Source: Clostridia bacterium UC5.1-1D10 (GTDB lineage: Bacteria; Bacillota; Clostridia; Lachnospirales; Anaerotignaceae). Taken from it: a DNA stretch of 64,000 nucleotides. The DNA lies in NCBI GenBank assembly GCA_001304995.1, contig BBZU01000002.1:62001-126000 (forward strand). Direction: 5' to 3'. The notes under the pieces were generated by a model, which worked only from the letters and a program-made list of their open reading frames with translations, ran no database searches and had not been told where the DNA came from. The position numbers and the translations under genes are program-made. Shown one piece after another: positions 1-8,237 of the stretch (position 1 is the stretch's first letter; each line of letters starts with the position of its first letter).

Positions 1-1
1 G

Positions 2-1084
2 GAAAACGGCTACCGCGTCATGGAGGCGGATTTTATTTATACATCTGATGGGGCGCTGGTGGTACGCCATGACTTTGATAAAGACGGCAGTTATTACCGT
101 CTGGAAATCGAACCCGGCAGCAATCTGGTCATGGACAGCAACACTTTCCAGAATAAGAAGATCATTTATGAACAGACCCCTATGACAGCCGTAGACCTGA
201 TGTATCTGATGACGACTTATACAGACGTATATCTGGTGACAGATACAAAGGATACAGACAAGGCCACTGTTCAGAAACAGTTCCAGGATCTGAAGAATAT
301 CGCCAACAACATCGGCCATCCCGAAATTCTGGATCGTATCATCCCGCAGATTTATAACGAGGAAATGCTGGGCTGGATCAAGGAAATCTATGACTTCCCT
401 CAGTGGATCTATACCCTGTATTTGCAGACCAATGTGGACTATGCAAAAACAGCGGATTTCTGTGCCAAAAACGGCATCGGTGTTGTAACCATCGAAAAAA
501 GCCGTCTGAACCAGTCTATTGTGGATACCTTCCAGGCGAAAGATGTGCAGGTTTATGCTCATACCGTGAACCGCTACTTGCAGTTTGAGGATTTGCTGGC
601 CATGGGTGTCAGCGGCATTTACACAGACAGCATCAAGCCTTATGAATTGGATTGGGTAGGTCTGGAAAACGCAAGAAAATTGTCTGTGGAACCTGTGAAT
701 ATGGGCAGCAATAACTACACACTGCATACCATGGACATCATGGGCACAAAGTATGTGAAACTCCGTGACTATGCGGCAATGATGTCTGCAAACGGCGGAT
801 TCTCCGCACAGTTTGACGCTGCGACAAATACATTGGCACTGAAAAACAGCGGTACCTTCACCACACTGGGCAATGAACTGCTGCTGAAAGAAAGCGACCG
901 CCTGATTACCAAAAAAGCAACCAATAAGCTGACTTATAATGACGCGGAAGTGACCCTCACAGGCTACACCATCGATGGTGACCTGTATTATCCTTTGCAG
1001 GGCATGCTGGATCTGACCGGACATGCGCTGGAAACAAAAGACGGTGTTACAACAGTGACAAAAGCGGCGAAAGCAGAGAAATAA
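2..1084 (+). CDS. Glycerophosphodiester phosphodiesterase with C-terminal stalk-like domain (5' truncated by window)
   Basis: The open frame runs in from the window edge, so the true start is outside. The first 215 or so visible residues match the GDPD family, which hydrolyses glycerophosphodiesters to glycerol-3-phosphate and an alcohol. The metal-binding E-x-D is seen in MEADF, the catalytic His in VVRHDF, and the barrel end in GVSGIYTD. The N-terminal HRG motif and any signal peptide lie upstream. The last 125 or so residues (from about KYVKLRDYAAMM) look like the copper-amine-oxidase N-terminal/stalk domain common on secreted clostridial proteins, which suggests an extracytoplasmic enzyme; that is inference. 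A strong terminator follows. Confidence 0.85.
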   Translation, partial: ENGYRVMEADFIYTSDGALVVRHDFDKDGSYYRLEIEPGSNLVMDSNTFQNKKIIYEQTPMTAVDLMYLMTTYTDVYLVTDTKDTDKATVQKQFQDLKNIANNIGHPEILDRIIPQIYNEEMLGWIKEIYDFPQWIYTLYLQTNVDYAKTADFCAKNGIGVVTIEKSRLNQSIVDTFQAKDVQVYAHTVNRYLQFEDLLAMGVSGIYTDSIKPYELDWVGLENARKLSVEPVNMGSNNYTLHTMDIMGTKYVKLRDYAAMMSANGGFSAQFDAATNTLALKNSGTFTTLGNELLLKESDRLITKKATNKLTYNDAEVTLTGYTIDGDLYYPLQGMLDLTGHALETKDGVTTVTKAAKAEK

Positions 1085-1099
1085 AAACATGGCGAAAAG

Positions 1100-1142
1100 A
1101 AGGCTGTATCCCAGAAAAACAAAGGGTCACAGCCTTTTTTGT
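1100..1142 (+). terminator. Rho-independent terminator after the GDPD gene
   Basis: The stem AAGGCTGT (1100-1107) pairs with ACAGCCTT (1129-1136) and is followed by a T run. Confidence 0.8.
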
Positions 1143-1168
1143 TTCGGGAAAAAGTACACCTGAACTCG

Positions 1169-1197
1169 TTGACAGAAAATACAAACAGTGGTATGCT
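1169..1197 (+). promoter_or_regulatory. Sigma-A type promoter of the thi operon
   Basis: A perfect -35 TTGACA (1169-1174) and -10 TATGCT (1192-1197) are separated by 17 bp. They lie just upstream of the TPP riboswitch. Confidence 0.65.
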
Positions 1198-1228
1198 GTG
1201 GACAGAAGAACAACAAATTTTTACATTT

Positions 1229-1318
1229 GCTGGGGGTGCCGCGCAAACGGCTGAGAATCGGTAAGAGGGCCGATACCCTTATTTCACCTGATCTGGATCA
1301 TGCCAGCGTAGGGAAGCG
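1229..1318 (+). ncRNA. TPP riboswitch (THI element)
   Basis: The conserved THI-box blocks are present in order: GGGGTGCC near 1233, GGCTGAGA near 1249, ACCCTT near 1275, ACCTGATCTGGATCATGCC (1286-1304) and AGCGTAGGGAA (1305-1315). It sits between a promoter and thiW, with an intrinsic terminator directly downstream. Thiamine pyrophosphate binding should therefore favour premature termination of thiW-thiD. Confidence 0.95.
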
Positions 1319-1334
1319 GAATCTTGCAGAACAG

Positions 1335-1361
1335 GCGCAGCAAAAGAGCTGTGCTTTTTTT
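1335..1361 (+). terminator. Riboswitch expression-platform terminator
   Basis: GCGCAGC (1335-1341) pairs with GCTGTGC (1348-1354), with one G-U pair, followed by seven T. It lies between the TPP aptamer and thiW and is the likely ligand-controlled terminator. Confidence 0.8.
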
Positions 1362-1423
1362 ATGCAAAGGATGCCCACCTTTTCCAGCAATGTAAGCGGA
1401 CTGAGAAAAAGGAGAGAGGCACC

Positions 1424-1912
1424 GTGAAAACAAAGAAAATGGCAATTTCGGCAATGTTCATTGCAGTGGGCGTTTTGGCTGGGAATATCATTTACATCCC
1501 TGTGGGGGCATCCAAATGCTTCCCTGTACAGCATACCCTGAATATACTGGCGGCAGTATTTCTGGGGCCTGCTTACGGCGTCATCAACGCTTTCTGCATT
1601 TCCCTGCTGCGCAACTTCATGGGCACAGGCTCTCTGCTGGCCTTTCCCGGCAGTATGGTAGGGGCGTTTCTGGCAGGGATGATCTATAAAATGACAAAGA
1701 ACAACTGGGCAACGGCTGTTGCGGAAGTGGTTGGTACAGGGGTTCTGGGCGGCCTTTTGGCAGTGCCCATAGCTATCCTCATGATGGGTCAGGAAGCCGG
1801 CGCATTGGCTTTTGTGCCTTCTTTCCTGCTCAGCTCCTTCGGCGGCAGTGTCATTGCCATGATTTTGCTGAAGTCTGCTCATTTTGTGCAGGCGGCAAAA
1901 AAGAGTATTTGA
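1424..1912 (+). CDS. thiW: ECF transporter S component ThiW (thiazole/thiamine precursor uptake)
   Basis: This is a 162-residue, highly hydrophobic protein of about five membrane segments. It has the ThiW features of a basic start followed by an AMFIAVGVLAGN helix and a conserved VGASKCFPVQHTLN segment. ThiW is the substrate-binding membrane subunit that uses a shared ECF energizing module, absent here, to import the thiazole moiety. The start is GTG with GGAGAG (1411-1416) upstream. It lies behind a TPP riboswitch and 18 nt before thiD, so the pair forms a thiamine salvage operon. The family assignment is firm; the exact substrate is inferred from context. Confidence 0.92.
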   Translation: MKTKKMAISAMFIAVGVLAGNIIYIPVGASKCFPVQHTLNILAAVFLGPAYGVINAFCISLLRNFMGTGSLLAFPGSMVGAFLAGMIYKMTKNNWATAVAEVVGTGVLGGLLAVPIAILMMGQEAGALAFVPSFLLSSFGGSVIAMILLKSAHFVQAAKKSI

Positions 1913-1930
1913 AAACAGGAGGAATGAAGT

Positions 1931-2746
1931 ATGAAACATGTATTGACCATAGCTGGTTCTGATACCTGCGGCGGCGCTGGCATTCAGGCGGACTTGAAAA
2001 CATTTTCCGCGCAGGGTACTTATGGTATGAGCGTTATCACAGCGGTAACTGTCCAGAACACACAGGGTGTATTTGGCTGTCAGGATATCGACCCTGAGAT
2101 CATCAAAGGCCAGATTGACGCTATTTTTACAGACATTGAAGTAAGTGCCGTAAAAATCGGTATGGTATCTCAGATCCCTACCATCCACGCCATTGCCGAC
2201 AAACTGGAACAGTATCAGCCCAAGAATGTTGTGCTGGACCCTGTTATGATTTCCAAGAGCGGTTTTGACCTGATGCAGCCCGAAGCCAAAGAAGCGCTCA
2301 TCACCAGACTGATTCCTCTGGCTTATGTCATCACTCCCAACCTGCCGGAAGCGGAAGTCATCACAGGACTGAAGATCAACGATCTGGCTTCTATGGAACA
2401 GGCAGCAAGAGCCATTCATAAAATGGGCGCCAAAAACGTGCTCATCAAAGGCGGCCATCTGGAAGATGACGCCACAGACCTGCTCTTTGACGGGGAAAAC
2501 ATTGTGACACTCCATTCTGACCGTATCAATACAAAGAATACCCACGGCACAGGATGCACCATGTCCTCCTGTATCGCCGCAAATCTGGCAAAAGGCAAAA
2601 CAGCGGAAGAAGCTGTTCGCATCGCCAAAGACTACATCACAACAGCCATTGCCCATTCTCTGGACATCGGCAAAGGTGTAGGCCCTACCAACCATTTCTA
2701 TGAACTGTATACCAAAGCTGGTATCTGGGATGAAATCAAAGATTGA
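1931..2746 (+). CDS. thiD: Hydroxymethylpyrimidine/phosphomethylpyrimidine kinase ThiD
   Basis: The protein has 271 residues, the normal ThiD length. It phosphorylates HMP and HMP-P to HMP-PP for thiamine synthesis. Ribokinase-like motifs are clear: the N-terminal TIAGSDTCGGAGIQADLKT, the VLDPVM segment, TPNLPEAEVITG, KGGH, and the anion-hole/catalytic-base motif NTHGTGCTMSS. The ATG has an AGGAGG site about 8 nt upstream. It is co-transcribed with thiW under the TPP riboswitch, and a terminator follows. Confidence 0.96.
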   Translation: MKHVLTIAGSDTCGGAGIQADLKTFSAQGTYGMSVITAVTVQNTQGVFGCQDIDPEIIKGQIDAIFTDIEVSAVKIGMVSQIPTIHAIADKLEQYQPKNVVLDPVMISKSGFDLMQPEAKEALITRLIPLAYVITPNLPEAEVITGLKINDLASMEQAARAIHKMGAKNVLIKGGHLEDDATDLLFDGENIVTLHSDRINTKNTHGTGCTMSSCIAANLAKGKTAEEAVRIAKDYITTAIAHSLDIGKGVGPTNHFYELYTKAGIWDEIKD

Positions 2747-2756
2747 TTTGACTGAG

Positions 2757-2786
2757 AGGCATGTCTTTTTTGGACATGCCTTATTT
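2757..2786 (+). terminator. Terminator after thiD
   Basis: AGGCATGTC (2757-2765) pairs with GACATGCCT (2773-2781), followed by a T-rich tail. Confidence 0.75.
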
Positions 2787-2831
2787 TATGCCGAAATTTG
2801 TCTCAAGAAAGGTTAATTAAAACATTTTTCA

Positions 2832-2860
2832 TTGTCTTTTGTCGAAAAGGGAGATATAAT
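2832..2860 (+). promoter_or_regulatory. Promoter of the LCP gene
   Basis: TTGTCT (2832-2837), a 17 bp spacer and a consensus TATAAT (2855-2860). About 95 nt of leader precede the chosen start codon. Confidence 0.6.
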
Positions 2861-2958
2861 GTAAAAATGCTGTGCTATGCCCTTGGGCAGCAGTGGAACA
2901 GAAAAAATGCCCTTTTTGAGGGTAAAACATAAAAATTTTGCAGACGGAGGCGGCATGT

Positions 2959-3990
2959 TTGAGTAGAAGAAGAAAAAACAGATTGCGCAGATTGTTTTTC
3001 AAGACACTGTTTATTACTATGGCCATACTGATTGCCCTGATGCTGGCGGCTTATGGCGTATTCGCATATTTGCTGGGCGGACTGAATCGTACCACATTGG
3101 ATGAAAGCAAACTGTCCGTAACGGCAGGTCTTTCCCAGAACGGAAAAATCACCAATATTGCGTTGTTCGGGCTGGACTCCCGAAACCATGACTACGAAGG
3201 TCGTTCCGATGCTATTATGGTGGCTTCTGTCAATGGGAAAACAGGGAAGATCAAACTGGTTTCCATTGCCCGTGATACTTATGTGAATGTACCCGGCTAT
3301 GGACAGACAAAGATCAACCACGCTTATGCTTATGGCGGCGCGGAACTTGCTATCCAGACTATCAATGAAAACTTCAATCTGGACATCACAGACTATGCGG
3401 CAGTAAACTTTGACTCTCTGGCAGATGTTATTGATGTCATGGGCGGCATTGACTTGGAGGTAACAGAAGAAGAACGCTATCAGATCAACGCGTATCTGCT
3501 GGAAGGCGGACCTCTGAGAGAAAGCGGCATGGTGCATCTGAATGGGCCTCAGGCAGTAAGCTATGCCCGCATCCGTAAGATCGACAGCGATACCATGCGT
3601 GCGGAACGTCAGAGAAAGGTACTGGAATGCCTCTTTGAAAAGGCAAAAGACATCAATCCTCTGGAATATCCTTCCTATATTCGCAAATTCGCGCCTATGA
3701 TCGAAACTTCCCTCACCAATGAGGAAATCCTTCAGCTGGCATCTGTGGGAGCAAATCCCAATGTGAAGCTGGAACAGGGCGCATTCCCTAATGACTATAT
3801 CCAGAGCACCGGTCAGACCATCGGCGGCGTATGGTATTACGTTTATGACATTGAGCAGGCGGCAGACATGCTCCACGACTTCATTTATGATGATATTCCC
3901 TTTGAATACTACGGTTTGACGGAAGAAGAAATCGCTGCACTGGAAAGCGGAACCGCCACAGGGGGAACAGAAGGGGAAAATGTAGAATAA
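2959..3990 (+). CDS. LytR-CpsA-Psr (LCP) family cell-wall ligase
   Basis: LCP proteins transfer undecaprenyl-linked polymers such as teichoic acid or capsule onto peptidoglycan outside the membrane. This protein has a basic N-terminus, one membrane segment (about residues 15-40) and an extracellular LCP domain. Hallmarks are the GLDSR segment, GRSDAIMVASVN with the metal/phosphate-binding Arg-Asp, SIARDTYV, KINHAYAYGG and the YARIRK-x-D-x-D-x-x-R-x-x-RQ stretch. I chose the TTG at 2959 because GGAGG (2946-2950) is 8 nt away; the TTG at 2938 lies upstream of that site. Length is about 343 residues, normal for the family. A stand-alone gene with its own promoter. Confidence 0.92.
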   Translation: MSRRRKNRLRRLFFKTLFITMAILIALMLAAYGVFAYLLGGLNRTTLDESKLSVTAGLSQNGKITNIALFGLDSRNHDYEGRSDAIMVASVNGKTGKIKLVSIARDTYVNVPGYGQTKINHAYAYGGAELAIQTINENFNLDITDYAAVNFDSLADVIDVMGGIDLEVTEEERYQINAYLLEGGPLRESGMVHLNGPQAVSYARIRKIDSDTMRAERQRKVLECLFEKAKDINPLEYPSYIRKFAPMIETSLTNEEILQLASVGANPNVKLEQGAFPNDYIQSTGQTIGGVWYYVYDIEQAADMLHDFIYDDIPFEYYGLTEEEIAALESGTATGGTEGENVE

Positions 3991-4044
3991 ACTGCATTTT
4001 ATCTCTGTTTTGGAGAAAGAACTTCTATTTTTTCAAAAAAGTGG

Positions 4045-4072
4045 TTGACAAAGAAAAATATCGGGTTATAAT
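4045..4072 (+). promoter_or_regulatory. Promoter of the metNIQ T-box leader
   Basis: Consensus TTGACA (4045-4050) and TATAAT (4067-4072) with a 16 bp spacer. Confidence 0.8.
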
Positions 4073-4084
4073 GGTGATTAACTG

Positions 4085-4370
4085 AAAGAGAAAAAGGCTA
4101 AGAAAAGAAGAGTACATCTTGGATGGTTTTACAGAGAACCTCTGGTAGCTGCGAAGGAGGAAACACGGAAAAGATGGAAGATGGTCTTGGAGTCGCGCAC
4201 CGAGAGGAAATCCTTTAGGCTGCGACGGGGGTGCCCGTGACAGCACTACGATATCGGCAGTTTTGCCCGTACCGGATAAGGTCATCATCGTGAGGTGATG
4301 ATAAATTAGGGTGGTAACACGAAGCTATGCTCTCGTCCCTTGACAGACAGTCAGGGACGGGAGTTTTTTT
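4085..4370 (+). ncRNA. T-box leader, probable methionine specifier
   Basis: Stem I shows AGTA (4111-4114) followed by CATCTT (4115-4120), which pairs with AAGATG (4171-4176); this is followed by GAA (4177-4179) and then ATG (4181-4183) in the specifier position. An AG-bulge/distal-loop type segment lies near 4133-4160. The T-box itself is AGGGTGGTAACACG (4308-4321), whose TGGT would pair with an ACCA tRNA end. The terminator hairpin (CTCGTCCCT-type stem, about 4331-4365, then seven T) precedes metN. Uncharged tRNA-Met should allow read-through. The specifier reading is by eye and was not folded computationally. Confidence 0.88.
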
Positions 4371-4403
4371 ATGAATCCGTAAGAAGGAAAAGGAGAGAGG
4401 AAC

Positions 4404-5423
4404 ATGGAGCAGAAGGAAATCATGATTCGGCTCAAAGGGATTACCAAAGCGTTTCCCCGGAAAAAAGGAACGCTGGAAGTGCTCCACGGCATTGATTTGG
4501 ATATTGAAAAAGGCGAAATCTTCGGCATCATCGGCCTGAGCGGTGCCGGCAAAAGTACACTGGTACGATGCATCAACCTGCTGGAACGCCCCACCGAAGG
4601 TCAGGTGTATCTGGATGGACAGGAGCTGACCTGCCTTTCCGAAAAGGATCTGAGACAGGCACGCCGTTCCATGGGTATGATCTTCCAGCAGTTCCACCTG
4701 CTCATGCAGCGGACAGCTATGGAAAATGTATGTTTCCCCATGGAAATCGCCGGTGTGAAAAAGGCGGAAGCCAGAGAAAAGGCAAAAGAATTGCTGGAAC
4801 TGGTTGGTCTGGGTGACAGAATGGAATCTTATCCTTCCCAGCTTTCCGGCGGTCAGAAACAGAGGGTTGCCATTGCCAGAGCATTGGCCACAAACCCCAA
4901 AATCCTGCTTTGTGACGAAGCAACAAGCGCGCTTGACCCCAACACAACAGCCGGGGTTCTGGAACTTCTGAAAGACATCAACAAACGTCTGGGCATCACC
5001 ATCGTGGTGATTACCCACGAAATGAAAGTCATTCAGGAAATCTGCAACAGAGTAGCCATTATCAGCGAAGGTAAGATCGCAGAAATGGGCAGTGTACAGG
5101 AAATCTTCCGTGCTCCCAAAACACAGATCGGTCAGGAACTGGTATTCCATGAAGGTTCCAACCGAGAAGCTTATGCAGGGAGATTGCCTTATTGCTATCG
5201 TGTGGTATTCAAAGGCGGTATTTCCAACGAACCTGTACTGGGACGTATGATGATTGATTGTAACGGTGTGGCAAATATCCTTGCCGGCAACACCAGAAAT
5301 ATTGATGGGGAAGTTTTTGGTCAGATGATTCTGCAGTTCCCCGAAGACGAAGCCCTGCGGAAGAAAATGATTCAGTATCTGCTGGATCAGGGCGTAGAAG
5401 TAGAGGAGGTAGCGTATGTTTAA
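4404..5423 (+). CDS. metN: Methionine ABC transporter ATP-binding protein MetN
   Basis: This 339-residue ATPase drives the D/L-methionine importer. Walker A is GLSGAGKST, the signature is LSGGQKQR, Walker B is ILLCDEATSALD, and the H-loop is VITHE. The C-terminal 95 or so residues form the NIL domain (from about VVFKGGISNEP), which binds methionine and gives trans-inhibition in MetN homologues. The ATG has AGGAGAG upstream. It overlaps metI by 8 nt, so the two are translationally coupled. Control is by the T-box leader immediately upstream. Confidence 0.97.
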   Translation: MEQKEIMIRLKGITKAFPRKKGTLEVLHGIDLDIEKGEIFGIIGLSGAGKSTLVRCINLLERPTEGQVYLDGQELTCLSEKDLRQARRSMGMIFQQFHLLMQRTAMENVCFPMEIAGVKKAEAREKAKELLELVGLGDRMESYPSQLSGGQKQRVAIARALATNPKILLCDEATSALDPNTTAGVLELLKDINKRLGITIVVITHEMKVIQEICNRVAIISEGKIAEMGSVQEIFRAPKTQIGQELVFHEGSNREAYAGRLPYCYRVVFKGGISNEPVLGRMMIDCNGVANILAGNTRNIDGEVFGQMILQFPEDEALRKKMIQYLLDQGVEVEEVAYV

Positions 5424-6075
5424 TTCAGAAATGATTTCCCTGGTAGGCGTAGCCTTCTGGGAAAGTATTTATATGACCATTATTTCCTCATTTTTCGCAT
5501 ATGTCATCGGGCTGCCTTTGGGCTTGATCCTGGTGGCAACAGATAAGGACGGTATCGCACCGGCGCCCTTGTTCAATCAGGTGCTGGGGATTATCATCAA
5601 CATCCTGCGTTCCATTCCTTTCCTGATTCTGCTGGTAGCGATGATGCCTATCACACAGGCAGTTGTGGGAACGGTTATCGGTGCAAAAGCAACCATCGTA
5701 GTACTGGTGGTAGCGGCGGCTCCCTTCATTGCCAGACTGGTGGAATCTTCCCTGAAGGAAGTGGACAGAGGTGTTGTGGAAGCGGCACAGTCCATGGGGG
5801 CTTCTCCCTTTGAAATCATGACAAAGGTACTGCTGCCCGAAGCAAAACCTTCTCTGCTCATCGGCAGTGCCATCGCCATGACAACCATCTTGGGCTACTC
5901 CGCAATGGCAGGTTTCTGCGGCGGCGGCGGTCTGGGTGCCGTAGCCATCAACTATGGTTATTACCGCAGCCAGAGAGATATCATGTTAGTCATGGTAGTT
6001 CTGCTGGTAGTCATCGTACAGGTATTGCAGGAAGTCGGCCTGCGTATCGCAAAAGGTACAGACAAACGGCTGTGA
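5416..6075 (+). CDS. metI: Methionine ABC transporter permease MetI
   Basis: A 219-residue inner-membrane permease with five predicted helices. The cytoplasmic coupling (EAA) loop is visible at VEAAQSMGASPFEIMTKVLL. The length is typical for MetI. The start codon lies inside the end of metN, with GAGGAGG just upstream. It forms the membrane channel of the MetNIQ importer. Confidence 0.96.
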   Translation: MFNSEMISLVGVAFWESIYMTIISSFFAYVIGLPLGLILVATDKDGIAPAPLFNQVLGIIINILRSIPFLILLVAMMPITQAVVGTVIGAKATIVVLVVAAAPFIARLVESSLKEVDRGVVEAAQSMGASPFEIMTKVLLPEAKPSLLIGSAIAMTTILGYSAMAGFCGGGGLGAVAINYGYYRSQRDIMLVMVVLLVVIVQVLQEVGLRIAKGTDKRL

Positions 6076-6140
6076 CTCGTAAAGAGTACACATATAAATG
6101 AAAACAAATGCTATTTTAATTTCAAGGAGGAACATGTATT

Positions 6141-6998
6141 ATGAAAAAGTTTATCGGTATTTTATTGACAGCAGCTTTGGCTTTCGGCGCTGTGGGCTGC
6201 GGCGGCACAACAACAAATGAAACAGCAGATGAAGCTACAACTACAACAGCAGAAGGCGCAACCATCGTAGTTGGCGCTTCTCCTTCCCCTCATGCGGAAA
6301 TCCTGAAAGCAGCACAGCCCCTGCTGGCAGAAAAAGGCATTACACTGGAAATCAAGGAATTCACAGACTATGTACAGCCCAACCTGGCACTGAACACAGG
6401 CGACCTGGATGCAAACTACTTCCAGCATCAGCCTTACTTGGATCAGTTCAACGCTGACAACGACATGGATCTGGTAGCTCTGGGCGCTGTTCACTATGAA
6501 CCCATGGGCATCTTCGCAGGCAACTCCAGCGACCTGGCTGCTCTGCCTGACGGCGCAAAAGTAGGCGTACCCAATGACGCAACAAACGAAGCAAGAGCAC
6601 TTCTGCTGCTGGAATCTAACGGCCTGATCAAACTGAAAGAAGACGCTGGCGTAGCAGCAACAAAACTGGATATCGTAGAAAACCCTCATAACCTGGAAAT
6701 CGTTGAAATGGAAGCAGCACAGCTGCCTCTGTCTCTGGGCTCTCTGGATATCGCTGTTATCAACGGTAACTATGCACTGAGCGGCGGTCTGAGCATCTCT
6801 GACGCACTGGCAATTGAAGAAGCTGACTCTCTGGCAGCAGAAACATACCAGAACGTTGTAGCAGTTCGCAATGGCGACGAAACAAGACCTGAACTTCAGA
6901 CACTGATCGAAGTTCTGAACTCTCAGGAAATCGCAGACTACATCAACGAAACATTCGAAGGCGCTGTTGCACCTGTATTCGAAGCAGCAGCTGAATAA
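6141..6998 (+). CDS. metQ: Methionine-binding lipoprotein MetQ (NlpA family)
   Basis: This is the substrate-binding lipoprotein of the importer, 285 residues. The signal peptide ends in the lipobox AVGC (Cys about residue 20), followed by a Thr/Glu-rich linker that tethers the protein to the membrane. NlpA hallmarks are VVGASPSPHAEIL, DYVQPNLALNTGDLDANYFQH and the ligand-site region PNDATNEARALLLLE. The start has AAGGAGG upstream. It is the last gene of the operon and is followed by a terminator. Confidence 0.96.
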   Translation: MKKFIGILLTAALAFGAVGCGGTTTNETADEATTTTAEGATIVVGASPSPHAEILKAAQPLLAEKGITLEIKEFTDYVQPNLALNTGDLDANYFQHQPYLDQFNADNDMDLVALGAVHYEPMGIFAGNSSDLAALPDGAKVGVPNDATNEARALLLLESNGLIKLKEDAGVAATKLDIVENPHNLEIVEMEAAQLPLSLGSLDIAVINGNYALSGGLSISDALAIEEADSLAAETYQNVVAVRNGDETRPELQTLIEVLNSQEIADYINETFEGAVAPVFEAAAE

Positions 6999-7080
6999 GA
7001 AAAATCGTTTCAAAAGAGAAAGAACTGGAAAGCAGATTTTCCGAAGAAATACATAAGATAAAATTTCAGTGAAAATAAGA

Positions 7081-7124
7081 AAACCGGAACCCTTTATGCT
7101 TGTAAGGATTCCGGTTTTCTTTGT
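7081..7124 (+). terminator. Terminator of the metNIQ operon
   Basis: AAACCGGAA (7081-7089) pairs with TTCCGGTTT (7109-7117), followed by a T-rich tract. Confidence 0.8.
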
Positions 7125-7159
7125 TTTTTGAGGCTGTTTCTAAAATGTATCTCTCTTTT

Positions 7160-7188
7160 TTGCGGATTGGGCCAGAATGTGGTATCAT
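7160..7188 (+). promoter_or_regulatory. Promoter of the DUF1648 gene
   Basis: TTGCGG (7160-7165), a 17 bp spacer and TATCAT (7183-7188). Confidence 0.5.
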
Positions 7189-7226
7189 AGACAAAACCAG
7201 AATTTTGCAATGGATGGGGGAGTATT

Positions 7227-7691
7227 ATGAAAATTCCGAGAAGTCCATATGATAGATTGGTAAATGTCATGGGCCTGTGTTCGCTGGGAGGAACCACTGT
7301 ATGGCTGCTGGCAGTCTGGAGACAGATTGCAGACCGTATTCCGGTGCATTATGACTTCAGAGGGCATGTAGACCGTATGGCGAGTAAGGGTTCCTTGTGG
7401 GTGCTCATGGCGGTAGGCTGGGTCATGTTCCTTGCTTTGTCCGTAGTGGAGCATTTTCCACAGATTTGGAATACAGGGGTGCAGGTAACACCCAAAAATC
7501 AGGAAAGAGTGTATCGCACACTGAAAAATATGCTGGGCACGCTGAAGCTCATCATTGCGGTGCTGTTTTCCTATCTGGTGTTCCAGTCAGCCTTTGGCGG
7601 AAATCTGCCACCACAGTTTTTGTCGTTGTTCCTGCTGGTAACCTTAGGGTCATTGGCGTTTTTCCTGGTGCGGCTTATACGTTTGAAATAA
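7227..7691 (+). CDS. DUF1648 domain membrane protein
   Basis: A 154-residue protein with three or four membrane segments. The DUF1648 signature is visible near residues 38-58: IPVHYDFRGHVDRMASKGSL, a motif shared with the N-terminus of SdpI-type immunity proteins. Here the SdpI partner domain is missing, so an immunity role is not supported. The ATG at 7227 follows GGGGGAG. It is monocistronic and converges on the GNAT gene across a shared bidirectional hairpin. Function unknown. Confidence 0.75.
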   Translation: MKIPRSPYDRLVNVMGLCSLGGTTVWLLAVWRQIADRIPVHYDFRGHVDRMASKGSLWVLMAVGWVMFLALSVVEHFPQIWNTGVQVTPKNQERVYRTLKNMLGTLKLIIAVLFSYLVFQSAFGGNLPPQFLSLFLLVTLGSLAFFLVRLIRLK

Positions 7692-7700
7692 AAAAAGAAA

Positions 7701-7741
7701 AGCAGAAAAATTTCCGGTATGGGAATTTTTCTGCTTTTTTT
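7701..7741. terminator. Bidirectional terminator between convergent genes
   Basis: A 12 bp perfect stem, AGCAGAAAAATT (7701-7712) with AATTTTTCTGCT (7724-7735), has A-rich and T-rich flanks, so it can terminate both strands. Confidence 0.8.
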
Positions 7742-7745
7742 GTGC

Positions 7746-8228
7746 TTAATCTTCTGCCATTTTTTTCAGGGTATCTCCTGCAAGACGGTATACCGTCCAG
7801 TCGGACATAGGTTCCGCCCCTAAGGAGAGATAAAACCCGATGGAAGGGGTGTTGGTATCCAGACACCACCATTCCAGTCTGCCGCAGCCTCTTTCCACAG
7901 CGATCTGCGCCAGTTTCTGCAAAATGGCTTTGCCGTAGCCCTTGCCCCGATGGACAGGGGATACATATAAATCTTCCAGATAAATGCCGGCTCTCCCCAG
8001 AAATGTGGAGAAGTTGTGGAAAAACAGCGCGAAGCCGATTTCTTCGCCGGACTTATCCACAGCCAAAAGCACTTCTGCTTTTTCTTTATCAAAAATCCAG
8101 GTTTCCAGAATTTCTTCCGTTGCCACTACTTCAGAAAGAAGCCCTTCATAATCTGCCAGTTCTTTGATGAACCGCAGAATCAAAGGAATATCTTTTCTTT
8201 CTGCGAACCGAAAAGTCAGGTCTGTCAT
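7746..8228 (-). CDS. GNAT family N-acetyltransferase (diamine acetyltransferase-like)
   Basis: A 160-residue single-domain GNAT protein that transfers acetyl from acetyl-CoA to an amine. The CoA pyrophosphate-binding motif is RGKGYGKAIL; the C-terminal FYLSLGAEPMSDWTVYRL stretch is typical of SSAT-like (spermidine/diamine) members. The substrate is not proved. It begins 9 nt after dut and is probably the last gene of the nrdD-nrdG-dut transcript. Confidence 0.85.
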   Translation of the reverse strand: MTDLTFRFAERKDIPLILRFIKELADYEGLLSEVVATEEILETWIFDKEKAEVLLAVDKSGEEIGFALFFHNFSTFLGRAGIYLEDLYVSPVHRGKGYGKAILQKLAQIAVERGCGRLEWWCLDTNTPSIGFYLSLGAEPMSDWTVYRLAGDTLKKMAED

Positions 8229-8237
8229 GTTATCGCC

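Noticed and set aside
7227-7691. SdpI-type bacteriocin immunity protein
   Set aside because: Only the DUF1648 part is present; the SdpI half and any toxin gene are missing.
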